NCBI GenBank assembly: GCA_026119855.1
Contig: JAOWBW010000282.1
Coordinates: 372,001 to 436,000 of the forward strand
Direction of reading: 5' to 3'
Length of the DNA: 64,000 nt
From: Campanula takesimana
Taxonomy: Eukaryota; Streptophyta; Magnoliopsida; Asterales; Campanulaceae
Under the pieces are notes generated by a model. The model was given only the letters and a program-made list of their open reading frames with translations, was not told the DNA's origin and made no database searches. Positions 29,301-41,137 of this stretch are shown one piece after another (within the stretch, counting starts at the first letter, position 1; every line of letters begins with the position of its first letter). The position numbers and the translations under genes were made by a program.

Positions 29301-30303
29301 CATTCCCCACGCGTAGATCTACTTCACCTTCTTTAAGCAGTCTCCTATTCTTTAGTCCCTGCACATTTAGACAAATGTGAGAACCACATCCGGTATCCAA
29401 TACCCAAGAATCAGTGGTAGAAAGGAGAATATCTATCATATAGATACCTGAAGTCGACGCAGCCTTACTGCTCTTCTTCTTCTTTTGCTCTTCCAAGAAA
29501 GCCTTGTAATTACGTTTCCAATGACCAATTTCTTGACAATGGAAACAGATTGCATCCTTTTGTGAATCAGGTTTTGCCCCAGAAGCCTTGGCAACCTTTG
29601 CCTTGCTTATTTTGGGTTTGACAACTTTCTTACCCTTTCCTTTGGAACTAGGCTTCTTCCCATCATGAACCAAGAGCACGGGAGAACCTTTCTCCACAAT
29701 TTTCATCTCTGCAGTTTTGAGCATCCCATGCAACTCAGAGAGATTCTTATCCATTCCATGCATGTTATAATTCATCACAAACTGATTATAACTTTTAGGC
29801 AATGAATTAAGAATGAGATCCGTGGCTAGCTCCAATGGGATTGGATAGCCAAGTTTCTCAAGGTGCTCTACATAACCTTTCATTTTAAGAAAGTGAGGAC
29901 TCACTTGTTGCCCTTCATTCATTTTACAAGTAGTGAATGCAACAATGGTCTTGTACCTCTCTTGCCTAGCTTGCTCTTGAAACATGGTTCTCAACTCCAC
30001 ACCTATCTCATAGGCTTCCAAATGTTCCAAACTTTGTTGGAGTTTTGAACACATAGCAGCAAACATGAGACAACTTACATCTCTAGAATCATTACGATGT
30101 TTCTTGTAATTGTCTCTTTCTACCCTAGGGGCAGTAGGCGGTGGTTCAGCAGGGAGAGGCCCATCGAGAATGTACAACTTATCTTCTTGCCTAAGAACGA
30201 TTCTTATGCTACGGATCCAATCCATAAAGTTAGTACCATTCTCTTCGAGCTTATCCTTCTCAAGGATCGATCGCAATGACATTGATTGAGTGTTATTAGT
30301 CAT
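26348..30303 (-). pseudogene. Copia-1 gag-pol polyprotein, nearly intact but inactivated
   Basis: 1182 codons open from 30303, then a frameshift near 26785 (four bases missing compared with Copia-2) into the rest of RNase H (26348-26767). Order: gag (SLRSILEKDKLEENGTNFMD; UBN2-like core); zinc knuckle about residues 253-266, CFHCQEIGHWKRNY, whose last Cys is Tyr; protease VLDTGCGSH at about 302-310; integrase HH-CC region (WHCRLGHINEKH ... CESCLLGK), catalytic Asp 502 (HSDVCGP) and Asp 565 (LRSDRGGEY). The third catalytic residue of the DD35E triad, expected at 601, is Lys (NGVSKRRNQTL). RT motifs follow, with YVDD at 990-993. The RNase H first acidic residue is Asn 1164 (AYTNASFQTD). The family is Tnt1/Angela-like copia by motif wording. 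It encodes a virus-like-particle gag and replication enzymes, but this copy cannot be autonomous. Confidence 0.93.
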
Positions 30304-31891
30304 TATCTACAAATATGCAAAATTTCCAAAATTTAATAAGTACCGATTTTTCATTAAAGAGATAAATAATGTATTTTTCAAACAAAATACTCCCACTAAA
30401 TTATATAACCTTCTTATACATCCAATGTATAATATAATTTACTTGGGCTAAGATCGAACTTTAATTTAACTTTTGAGTCCACGGAGGCGGACCGCTCAAA
30501 AACTAAATTAATTAGGTAGACAATCATGTCAATCATATTCCATATGATTCTTAGATCCTTTTATGAGATTCTTTGAGAAATCCAATTTCAAAAAAACATG
30601 TTTAATCTCATCTTTTTCCTAGGCCCAAAACTGTTTTGACGCCTAATTAAGTCCAACCATTTTAAACGCATAGGAACCATTCAACTTAATGCACCTTGCA
30701 GAGGCAAGCCCACATTAAATTAATGAACCTCATCTTGCTCATACATGAATAAAATCAATGCACTTCGCGGAGGCGAACCCACATCAAAATCACCCATATA
30801 TAAACAAGTGTTTTAATCATGGCATGGCAAAGAAAGACTTAAAACTTTCTTTGAAGGTTCATCACATATAGCATATAACACATTTATGAGCACATAATAT
30901 AAACATGTTACACATCAAGTTTAGTCACTAAATTAATCTCCATTAATTTAAGCATGATATTTATGTGTCATTAGTTTCTCTATAATTATGAGGATGAGAC
31001 TATTTCAACTTTGATTATTATCTCCAAATCAAGACAACAAGACGTGCGGTCGAACTAAGCCATCAGGCAACCACAATCCCGCACTAATTCAAGAAACCAA
31101 GAAAGTAGTCCATGTGGCCGAAACTAAGCAATAGATGGTCTCGATGAACGTAGGCCAATTGCATTCACAATTCCACATGGATCTCCAATCATTGAATCAA
31201 GAACCTTTGTTTCTCAATTTTAGCAATTATGAACTCTTCATAATTCTAACTTCGTTTTATCTTTGAAACTTTGATTGCGATCAATTTTGGGAAACACAAT
31301 CTCGATGAACGCAGATTAGCCATCCAAAACTTGAACCAATCTAGGAATCACAAGACTAAAACAAAGAGGAAAATCAAACCCCAAAATCCACACACAAACC
31401 AACTACCCAAAACCCATTCCAGATCAGCAAGTCTGAAGTGGTCTTGTTACTAGTTTTGTTGGATTTATCGAAAAATTCCAGAATCAGATTTTGAACAAAA
31501 TCAGAATATTCCATTCTGGCCTAGCGAGCGTGCGCCTGGTCCAGCGTGAGCGGGCGCCTGCAACGCGCGCGCGCCTGGTCCTGCGCGGGCGAGCGCTTGT
31601 ATGGTCAGAATGGTATAGAATTTTCAAGTTCGAAAATTTTGTCTCAAAATTATTTTTCCCCGATTATTAAAACTTTGATCCAATCAAAAATCAATAATCG
31701 AAATAATTCAGAATCCACCATAATTTTTATTGCGATTGAATCGTGCGATTAAAGTTGGAAAAACAATAAACCACATAAAATCACAAAACACATAAACATC
31801 ATATATTCCAATATTCATATCATGCAAGACACATAAACGATTTATATACACAAAACATGATCCAAGTATTGAATTATTCAACATGAACGGG
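30304..31891 (-). other. Copia-1 untranslated leader, about 1.6 kb
   Basis: Non-coding sequence between the 5' LTR/primer site and the gag start, unusually long. Near its upstream side (31515-31600) lies a GC-rich cluster of GCGCGCGCGCCTGG and GCGGGCGCCTG words. The equivalent leader in Copia-2 (51249-52810) is alignable and has a similar but rearranged cluster. No conserved ORF is shared. Confidence 0.75.
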
Positions 31892-31903
31892 GCTCTGATA
31901 CCA
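31892..31903 (-). promoter_or_regulatory. Copia-1 primer-binding site
   Basis: The minus strand reads TGGTATCAGAGC (plus GCTCTGATACCA), one base from the 5' LTR: a standard initiator tRNA-Met primer site. Confidence 0.92.
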
Positions 31904-31904
31904 C

Positions 31905-33427
31905 TGTTGGGTTTCCAAGTAACATGCGCAGCGGAATATAGCAATTAAAATTTTAAGAAAACCCAAAGCCATGGATCCGTTCATATGATTAAATCAAATA
32001 CAACATAATGAATAGAGGAATAACTAACCCTTGATGGCTATGAACTTTTCTCTTTGGTCTTGGTGGAGAAACTTGAAGACTTGATCACGATCACAAAGCT
32101 TGAACACGAACTTTGAAGATGATGATTTTCACCCTCTAGCGGTATCCACACTTCGAACGAATATCAAATGAGCTTCTTTGATCTTGGTTGCTAGACCAAT
32201 ATTATGAAACACACTTTCACAATATAATAAAGAACTATACGGAATTTATTTGTGAATTATTTTGTTCCTCAATCAATGATATCTTAGAACAAAAAAAATC
32301 TATCTCTCAAACTCTTTGAGACTCACAAAAGTACTAGTAAATATGGTCTGACCGAATTGGGGTTTTTATACACAATTAAGACATATTCCAAATAGGTAAC
32401 TTGTGCCAAAAACCTTTCCTAATCGAATTAGGAATTTTCCTATCGGCAGCACCAGGCGCCCGCCTGCAAAGGACCAGGCGCCCGCTTGAATGACCAGAAG
32501 GTCTGGGCCACTTAGAAATCATTCAGGCGCCCGTCTGATTCAACCCAAGCGCCCGCTTGGTTGACCAGGAAGCCCAAAATAATTCCAGAAATTCCCTTGA
32601 GGTCCTTCGACCCTAAATTCCAATATAGTCCTCTTATTTAAGATTCGTTCTATTGTGTGTGACCCTCTAGGATTATACTAAGTTGGTAATGGGCTCAAAC
32701 ATGATCCCATAAGATATGATTAGGTTCTAGAAAACCGTCATACCTACCCAAATAGTATAACTACATACAAGTTCGCATTCCTTTAGAATATGTCACAATC
32801 CCTTTGTCCACGATGTCATTGAACACAAGTCATTGTCAAACAGTCAACTTGTTTTGTTCAATACTTTCTCGATTCCGAATATTTTGATAATTCAAATGCT
32901 ATTGATCCAATCAATCCATTTGAGTCCGGCCGAACATTTCATCAACATCATTCCTTCGAGGGGCCCAAGCTTGACATCTCTCCGTGGAGGGACAAATCCA
33001 TTTAGCTTATTATTCTTCCCAACGGGAATCCGATTATGCCAATCATACCCTTTATAACTACTCGATTAAAAGTATCGTTTGAATATGTCAAACATAATGT
33101 TCATCAAGTGGAAGACTATAATAACTTCATGTCTAAGGATTCAAATGACATAACTAATATGAGATATATGTACGACATAGACCATGACATAAATCTCATA
33201 CAGCTGGTCATGTCCAGTACTTTGTTCCAAACAAGTACCCATAAATCTAACATGATCATCCCATGATCATTTAGCCTTTATACTAGTGCTTAATAAGTAC
33301 TAGGGATGGGGATTATTATAAGTAAACATGAACAACAATAATAATCAAAACATCTCTTTTATTGATATGAAATAAATGATAACAATTACAACGTTTATTA
33401 AACGTGCATAGGGCACCACTACCAACA
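31905..33427 (-). repeat. Copia-1 5' LTR (copy C)
   Basis: 1523 bp, complete, TGTTGGGTTTCC ... CTACCAACA on the plus strand, followed by GGTCA at 33428-33432, the same duplication that flanks solo LTR copy A. With copy B it forms the LTR pair of Copia-1. Confidence 0.92.
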
Positions 33428-35085
33428 GGTCATATATGTGATGTATGAACTTTTGTTGTATTATTTGTTAAGAAACTTGAACAGATATTAAAGTTGATGA
33501 TGATGTTGTAAAGAAGCTAGTTTAATGTTGTGTAACTCAGTTGTATTGAGTTATATTTGGTAAGATAGAAGTTGGGTAGTACTTTTGGGATGGTGAAACG
33601 AAGGGAGTATAATTTTAGCAGTTTTGGCCCGTCGAGTGAAGTGGGCGGCCGCCCAAAATGGGCGTGCGGCCGCATATTTATCTGAAAGAATTTGGTCATG
33701 GGCAGGGGAGTTTTGGGCGGCCGCACAGGTAGGTGTGGGCGACCGCCCAGTATGCTGAAAAAGATGAGATGTTCCATTTTAATTGAAGTAGAGTTCAATC
33801 TAAGTCTCGGTCTTAGGTGATATCCTAGGGTACCTAGAGGGTTATTGTGGAACACCAAAGTGGTAGAATTGGTCCGTTTGTGATCGAGTTTGGAATGATG
33901 TAACCGTTTAGGTTCATTTTGGGTGTTGTACATCTTTATAATGCTTTCGTGGGATTTCTTACTTTGAAATCCCTTGTGTGAGAAATGGGTTTAACAAACT
34001 TGTTTGTTGAGGATCGTGTTCAAGTGTTTGCAAGCATATGTTGTGACTTTATTTCATGATGGTTGTGAACTTTTTATGAGTGCTTCTTTCGTGTCCATCT
34101 TGTGATGTGTTTGGCTTGGTTCCCTACTTTGGAATCATTGCCCCCGGTTGTTGTTTAAGCAAGTATTCATTACAATGCTTTGTTTGAAAGTCCAGCTGAT
34201 TTTATGTTATCGAGTCAGGCAGTGGAAGGGATTATCGTGGCACATGAGCCAAGTTCACAATAAGGTCTTCCACTGGTACCTTTTTTCCCCAGTACAGATT
34301 GTCCTTGGGTGGGATGAACTAGCTCCCTTGTGTGAGCATTTGGGTTATGACTTTGTGTCATATTCCCCCCGTTGTTACTTTGGTTCTTATGGTTATGGTT
34401 TGGTTTTCGGGATCCCGGCTTCAGCTATTTATGCTACTCAGCTGGTTTTCTCAGACGGTATTCTCAGATGGTTATGTTCTTTCGGTAAACCTTGGCTTGG
34501 TATCCACTTATGAGTGTTTATTTCCGCATTTGGTGTTGTTTGATGAGTTAGATTTGCCTCTCCTATTATATGCTATGTGATTGCTATGATACTGTTCTTT
34601 ATGATTATCATTTTAGCATGAAACGTAGTTGCATTCTTAGTAGCTTACTGAGATTTATTCTCACCCCATTCCTTGTTTATTTGTTTTCCTTAGATAAAGG
34701 CGAGTCCAGGGGATAGGACACTTGGCACGGGAGGACGTTGAGGTGGTAAGAGTTGGGATTTGTTTTGTAAAGGCTACATTACATAGATGTATAACCTTTT
34801 GGGTAGAGTTTCCGTGACTTCATCATCTTGTAACACCTATATTTTGGATAATGGTGTATGTACATTTGTATAGAAGTTTGTAAGCCTTCGGGCTAAGTAC
34901 TTTCATTGTGAAAGTTGTTTGTAAAGTTTGTTTGAAAGTTAAAAGGAAGTCTTTGAACTTCAAGTGTTGATTTTGTTAAACTTTATGAAAGTATATTTCT
35001 AAAAATTTTCAAAAGTGTTTTATGACGTCTTCCTATCGTGTCTCGAGCGTGGGGCCAAGTAGGACCACGGGTCTGGGGCGCGACA
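33428..35085. mobile_element. Duplicated right part of the gypsy-type LTR
   Basis: Second copy of 23048-24705, ending GGTCTGGGGCGCGACA and the CAAAC duplication (35086-35090). Its left part is absent because copia LTR copy C and the internal region of Copia-1 adjoin it. Confidence 0.9.
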
Positions 35086-35358
35086 CAAACACTTAGATTT
35101 AGCATCCGGAGAAGCTAAGTGACAAGGTTTAACATTCCCTTTCAAGTTTTCAATATGCTCTTTAAGTCTATAAACACCTCCCGACATAATCTTTCCACAA
35201 AACTTGCACTTGATTTTATCTAAGTTGGATGCATCAACTAACATCCCATATTCCGAACCAACATCATTAGATTTTCGTTTAGTTGTTACCTCGCTTTGAG
35301 TCTCCGATGAAGGTCGAGACTGACTTGGAAGACTAGCCGATGCGCACGAAGATGCCAT
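35086..35358 (-). pseudogene. hAT transposase 5' exon, BED zinc finger (copy 2)
   Basis: Identical to the copy at 24706-24978 (CKFCGKIMSGGVYRLKEHIE). This copy is still attached to the original upstream region of the transposon. It is cut off from the rest of the transposase by Copia-1 and the duplication. Confidence 0.88.
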
Positions 35359-36205
35359 AGTGATATAGCTAAAAAAACAAAGAAAGAAAAAAAGATAATG
35401 GAGATTAGGAATATCATGTACAAATGCAATATGTAAATCATAAATCGTTACAAAATATACTATACATCGTTGTTTTCATTACACAAAGAAAGTTGTGAAG
35501 TTCATAAATTCTGTTTGTATAGCAAATTAGCAATTATCATTACAAGTTTAAATTAGAAAAGGGTTTCAAATATGGAATAGGTAGCTGAGTAGCTCAATTA
35601 AACCTTTAATAGTATGGTACGCATGCAATACTAAGTATCTAATCTCTATTATGGAGATTAGGAATGGGTATGAGAAATTTAGAATTGAACTTATGAAAGA
35701 GAGATAGATAGAATTAAATAAGTACCAAAACAACTAAGAGAACTGACCGAGGGTTTGAGATTTACCGTTTACGTTGATGCGGAGCTAGAGACGAAGACGA
35801 CGGTGACGAGTGATGACTGACGAAGGAGGCGATGATGGCGGCGGTGGAAGATGGACGGAGTCGACGACAATCGCCAATCAGTTTTTTGGAGCCCTAATTA
35901 ATTTCCAATTTGCGTACAGAGAGAGAGAGACTCCGAACGATTTGGGGCATGGGGTTTTGTTTGACGAGCCCTTGACCAACGAAGTCGTTCTGAGGAGACG
36001 AATTAAAAAACAAAAGCCGGCTGGAGTATCTCGGTGCCCCAAGCCGCCTAGTCGGCGTACAGGACACCTAATCGGCACCTACACCGCTTGGACCACCTAG
36101 AACCGCCTAGCCGATTATCGCCTAATTTCACCGATTTGAAGCGAATCTCGGTGGACGGCCACCACCTAGCGCCATGCGGCCGCCTAGGCCGAGTTTTAGA
36201 GCACC
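35359..36205 (-). mobile_element. hAT transposon 5' region and presumed right end
   Basis: Upstream region of the transposase. The segment 36000-36200 is filled with CCGCCTAG/CGCCTAG/CACCTA and CGATT words (for example ACCGCCTAGCCGATTATCGC), typical of hAT subterminal repeats bound by transposase. The probable terminus is GGCCGAGTTTTAGAGCACCG at 36186-36205, where copia integrase sequence begins. The corresponding left terminus was not found near 17 kb. 35359-35578 is shared with 24979-25198. Confidence 0.6.
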
Positions 36206-38248
36206 GATAGAAACACATTTTTGTCAAGTGAAAATAGGTCTACTAGAGTTTTAGAAATTGTGATTTGTGGGGATCTAATAGACATCTTTCTTCTTGTGGT
36301 GCATGTTATTTCTTTGCGATCGTTGATGATTCTCGAGCAATTTGGATTTATTTGTTGGTCGACAAAATTGAAGTGTTTCAAGTGTTTATATTCTTTATTG
36401 CTATGGTCAATCGCTAATTTAATCAAAATATTAAGATGGTTGTAAGTGATAATGGTAATTATTTGAGGTGTTTATTAGATTTCTTTTCTGCCACGAGAAT
36501 TTTTTCAACCATTTTGCATTGGTACTCCTCAAGAAAATGGGAGAGTTGAAAGAAAACATCAAGACATTTTGAATGTTGCAAGGGCTTTGAGGTTCCAAGC
36601 CAACCTCCCAATTTACTTTTGGGGAGAGGCCATTCTTGCTTCCGCTCACTTAACTAATCCAACCCCATTTCCCTTGTTACATAACAAAACCCCACATGAG
36701 ATTCCATTTGGCAACCCTATTTCTTATAATACCATTCGAGTTCTTGATTCTTTATGTTTTTCTCACAATTAAAAAGTAGGTGGTGATAAATTTGCCAGTC
36801 ATAGTCGAAAGTGTGTATTTTTGGGGTATCTCTTTGAGAATAAGGGATGGTAACTCTTTGATTTGGAAACTAATATTTTTTGTCTCTTGAGATGTTAAAT
36901 TCATTGAGGACATTTTTCCTTTTAAAGAACATGAAAGAGTAAACATTGTTCCTGAGCATATTGCTAACTTGAACGAGGAGATCGACTTAGATTTTGCTGA
37001 TTATGACATTCCTAAAACCCCTGCTCCCGCTACACCAGTTGCGCAACAAGATGCTCAGACATATGGCGTCTCATCTGCCGGCACATCTGCACCTCCACCT
37101 TCAACAACAACCGTGGTTAATGATAACTTGGATCTTGTTCTTGATCTTCAACCTACTGAACTAGGTAGGGAAATGCATGAGAAGCTTCCCTCAGTCCATC
37201 TTTATGACTGTGTGGTTCCCACAATCGATGCTAAAAGTCAATCTCTCGTTACAGCCTCTCCACAACTTCTCTTAGGTACGCCTTACCTTATAGCACATTA
37301 TATGAACTGTTACAATTTCAATGTGCAACACCAAAATTTTCTAGTTGCACTAACTTCGGGCAAAGAGCCGAAGTCCTTGAGTGAAGTCATGATAGACGAA
37401 GTGTGGAAATAATCGATGCACGAAGAAATCAAAGCCTTAGAAGATAACAAAACATGGACCCTGGATCCTCTACCACCAGGCAAAAATGCAGTACCAAATC
37501 AATGGTTTTATCGCATTAAATATCGTTATGGCGAAAGTATTGAAAGATTAAAGTCTCGGCTAGTTATCTTCGAAAATCATCAAAAGGAGGGAATTTCCTA
37601 TGCTGAAAAATTTGCATCGGTTGCAAAATGGTGACTGTTTGTGCCTCCCTAGCAGTTGTCGCTTCTGAAAATTGGGAACTTTATCAAATGGATGTTCACA
37701 ATGCCTTCTTACACAGAGACCTTGAGGAAAAAGTCTACATGAAGCCTCTAGGTTTTGAGTCCCCCTAATCAAATATGGGGTGCCGTTTGTGTAAGTTGTT
37801 ATATGGATTAAAACAAGCACCAAGATGTAGGTTTGCCAAGCTAGTTGCAGCCTTAAAGGGGTATGGACTTCTGCAATATATTTTTGATTAGTCACTGTTC
37901 AACTTCACAAAAGGTGTTGTTCAGATAAATGTATTCGTGTATGTTCATGATCTCTGGGAACAATTTTGCTGCCTTACGTAAGTTCAAATCCTATCCGAGT
38001 GATTGTTTTAAAATGAAGGAATTTAGGCCTCTTAAATATTTTCTTGGTATTGAAGTTGCGCGACGCACTTTAGGATTCGTTTTGTGTAAAAAAAAAATCA
38101 ATGGATCTCATTTTTTAGATTGGATTATTGGGAGCAAAGGCTACAAACATTCCTACTATCCCAAATCACAAACTGGGACTAGCAACAAGCAAGGAGCTTT
38201 CTGATCATGAACGATATAGACGTCTTGTGGGTCATCTCATTATCTTTT
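36206..38248 (+). pseudogene. Heavily decayed Ty1/copia pol (integrase to RNase H)
   Basis: Fragments in changing frames. LTIDDSRAIWIYLLVDK and VVSDNGNYLRCLLDF come from integrase. GTPQENGRVERKHQDILNVA carries the third catalytic residue. ANLPIYFWGEAILASAHLTN follows. Then the RT N-terminal part MHEEIKALEDNKTWTLDPLP with FYRIKYRYGESIERLKSRLV and YAEKFASVAK, WMFTMPSYTETLRKK (equivalent of QLDVNNAFLHG), a ruined active site FVYVHDLWEQ in place of YVDD, and ELSDHERYRRLVGHLI from RNase H. At least ten stops or frameshifts. Gag and protease are absent, because the hAT end lies immediately left. Confidence 0.85.
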
Positions 38249-39001
38249 TGTTTGGAATATGCTTTTGAATCAATGTCTATTAGTTAAGGATATATCCGAG
38301 ACAAGTTGAGATAATTCCTAGGATTTGAACCGGCAAGAAAGAGGAGAAAAAAAAATAAGAAAACACAGCAGCACGGCTGCACGGCGTGGTCTTTGGGAGG
38401 AACGGTCATGCAACAGAAGAGTAGTTTTGTCCAATACTCAGTGGCACCGTGCCAATTTAGAGGCACGCCCCTGCACTTCCAAAATTGGTGCATGATATCC
38501 TGGGTTTGATAAAGTGGGCCGACACCTAAATGGAGTTGACGTAAATTGTCAATCGTGTTTCTTGGTTTGTTTTGTTTAGGACTCCTTTCGTCTTAATTAT
38601 TTGATACTCTATTTTGGTACAAAGAATTATTCAAGAATTAGGAAATCTATTTCCTAATGAGAATAAAAGTACTTTGCAAAAAGAAATATGATTAGGTTTC
38701 CTTTGCGGTTTAAGTTCTTTATGACTATAAATACTACACTCTACCCTAGCATATTTTTTAGCCGATCATCTTTGAGAGATATAAATAGAAATCTATAATT
38801 CTAGATATACGTTGACGGAATCATTAGGCTTAAAAGTTCATGTAACTAGATTAGTGAGATTGTTTTTTGTAATTTCCATTGAAAGTAATATATTCTCCCT
38901 CCGCCCGTGGACATAGTAAAATTGGTGAACCATGTAAATTATTATGTGCTTGCGTTTGATTATTTCACTTTTCGCCATCGTTCATACTTTTTTCTTTAAC
39001 A
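38249..39001 (+). repeat. LTR-like repeat, left copy (tandem copia-like element)
   Basis: Starts TGTTTGGAATATGC (compare TGTTGAAAATATGTC at 40669) and ends TTTAACA before a degenerate primer site TTAGCATCAGAGC. Shared blocks with 40669-41137: GTTAAGGATATATCC, GAGATAATTCCT, GACTATAAATACTAC (TATA region), TCATCTTTGAGAG and AACTAGATTAGTGAGAT. It is longer than the right copy because of extra sequence (38370-38640), including a GC-rich, GGCACCGTGCC-containing stretch. Confidence 0.7.
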
Positions 39002-40668
39002 ATTAGCATCAGAGCTAAATTGGACAGGACAAGATCCGAGTACCGCTGCGAAGAAGATCGGTTAAGGATTTGAATCATCAATCGAAAAGTTTAATGTGAG
39101 GAATAGTATTTTATTCTTTGCTATCGTGCAGTGCCCATGCAGTGTTCGTGCAGCAATCTGGGTGTTTAGGTTGGACACATCAAGATAGAAGTCTTTTCTA
39201 GGAAATAAGGTTTATTGGCACCCTCATGGCGAGTATATCTAGTACAGACAATCAGTCAACAAGGATAGTTGCGGAAGGCAGCAAGGGTTCTAGCAAGAAG
39301 AAGAATTCCCAAAAATCATCTGGCAAGAGAGGCCTGAGACCTAATGAAGTTTGTAATTTATACAAGGAGGGGACGACAAGCGAGGAAGTGATAATTCTCT
39401 AGAGTAGAAGGCGCATTAAAAAATCATCACGAGTCTTGCTGATGATGTACTTGTGGAGGTTGCTATACGAGATAGTGATAACGATGAATATTTTGCGCTA
39501 ATAGTGGAAGAAGACTCATGGCGCAGGGATAAGTGGCTTCTAGAATCAAGGATAGACCAAAGCGAGATGTTTAAGAAACAGGTAAAGCCGGTTTCTGCAA
39601 AGGGGAGTAGATGGGCAGAAAATCATAAGTTATAAGATGACTATCCGAGGAAAGAGTAGGAACAGTTTGTCTTGGTGGGCGAGGTTCAGTGTCGAATGAA
39701 CTCGACAAGTTTGAAAAACTATTAATCCCCTGAATGGGGAAGTGCTCTAGGTAGGTGGTCTAGAGGCACTAAGAATGCTCAGCGTAGTATACCTTCCATT
39801 TGCTTATAAAAGTAAGGTTGTCCGGCGTGACAAAGGGTTCTTGAGGTAAAGCACAAGATTACATTCTATTCGCCTTTGAATGAATAGGTTCGAAGCTTTC
39901 CAGACTAGTTCAAATCTCATCATTGAATTGAGAAGCAATTAGGATAAGGTACAATCTGGGGATCTAAGGTGTAGTCTGTTCTAAGGTACCAGAAGTAGAA
40001 ACACAAGTCTAGTCGACAAACGGGTGCTTAAATTCTAGAGGTGTTCAGTTCCAAGTGTTCGGCGAAACACTATATTGATGGTTTAGAAGGCTTTTTTGAG
40101 ACACAAAAGGGTTTCTTGGATCTCATCGGCATTTGGGAGAGGTCGAAGAAACATAATAAGTAAGAGCATATGTAAGTGGAGTTTTGTAGCTGTTCGTGCA
40201 GACATTGCTCAGTCATGCAGTTCACGTGCAATTTTTGTTTACGCAGATGATTATGGGGAAGACATCCAATTAAGTAATCCGGGAATTGGGATACATTGAA
40301 GATGAGGTTTGTTTGTTCGTTCAATGGTGTTTAATGAATTGCATCAAAGACCAAGACAAAATCTCCAGTCTTCATTTTGTTGTTATTTAAATCGGGTGAT
40401 CATGGATTTGGTATTTCAGATATGGTGGTTAACGTTGTGGTGTAGGTTCTAGTGATCTTGAAGTCATTGCACAAGTTGAGCTGGACATTTGTTTTCTTGA
40501 CAAATTCATCGTGGTTGTTCGGGGATCGAACAAAGTTTGTGTCTTGACAGAGACATGGCGGAAGTGGAGAGATATGTTCGGAAGTGAAGAATTCAACTCA
40601 AGGTCCAGTTGTGGTCGGTTCGTAGATATGGGTTATTGTTGCAGGAGATTCGAAGTTAAGGTGTAGAT
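39002..40668 (+). pseudogene. Gutted internal region of a copia-like element
   Basis: Begins with a degenerate primer site and leader. Weak coding traces: SGKRGLRPNEVCNLYKEGTT (decayed zinc-knuckle region) and EEDSWRRDKWLLESRIDQSE (compare the copia protease start SDKWILDSGCSYHM, with the catalytic DSG changed to ESR). No integrase, RT or RNase H is visible, so 1.67 kb of mostly non-coding sequence lies between LTR-like repeats. Confidence 0.55.
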
Positions 40669-41137
40669 TGTTGAAAATATGTCTTTGAATTAGTGACTAT
40701 TGGTTAAGGATATATCCGCTACAAGTCGAGATAATTCCTGATATTTGAATTGGCAAGCAAGAGGAGAAAACAATCAGAAAACACTGCTCTTCGCCCTAAC
40801 ATAAGAAATAATTCTAATGAGAATAAGATTCCTTCTCTTTTGGGGTTTTAGGTATTTAAGACTATAAATACTACTCTTCGCCCTAACACATTTTTTGGTT
40901 GGTCATCTTTGAGAGTTATAAGTAGAGATCTATAATTCTAGATTTAGGTTCATTGAATTATTGGGCTCAATAATTCGTGCAACTTGATTAGTGAGATCGT
41001 CATTTGTAATTGCCACTAAAAATAATATATTCTCCCAGCGTCCGTCGACGTAGCCAGGTTGATGAACCACGTAAATTTTTGTGTTCATGTGTTTGATTAT
41101 TTCGCTTTTCGCCATCGTTTATATTTTTGCTCTAACA
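40669..41137 (+). repeat. LTR-like repeat, right copy
   Basis: TGTTGAAAATATGTC ... GCTCTAACA, followed not by flanking DNA but by a second degenerate primer site (TTGATGTCCGAGC) and a second leader/gag start (GTCGACAAGTTTAATGGGAG, about 41215-41234). The right LTR is thus followed by more internal sequence, which implies LTR-internal-LTR-internal tandem structure. Confidence 0.7.

Larger units (their letters stand above)
31905..35578. repeat. Right copy of the 3.67-kb segmental duplication
   Basis: Near-identical partner of 21525-25198. It contains LTR copy C, gypsy-type LTR sequence (33428-35085), the CAAAC duplication and the BED exon. Beyond 35578 this copy continues into the genuine upstream region of the hAT element (GCTGAGTAGC...), which the left copy lacks, so this right boundary is the ancestral arrangement. 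Confidence 0.93.

Noticed and set aside
26755..30303. A 1182-codon frame as a functional host gene
   Set aside because: It is a copia polyprotein with gag, protease, integrase, RT and RNase H motifs between LTRs, and it has lost catalytic residues.
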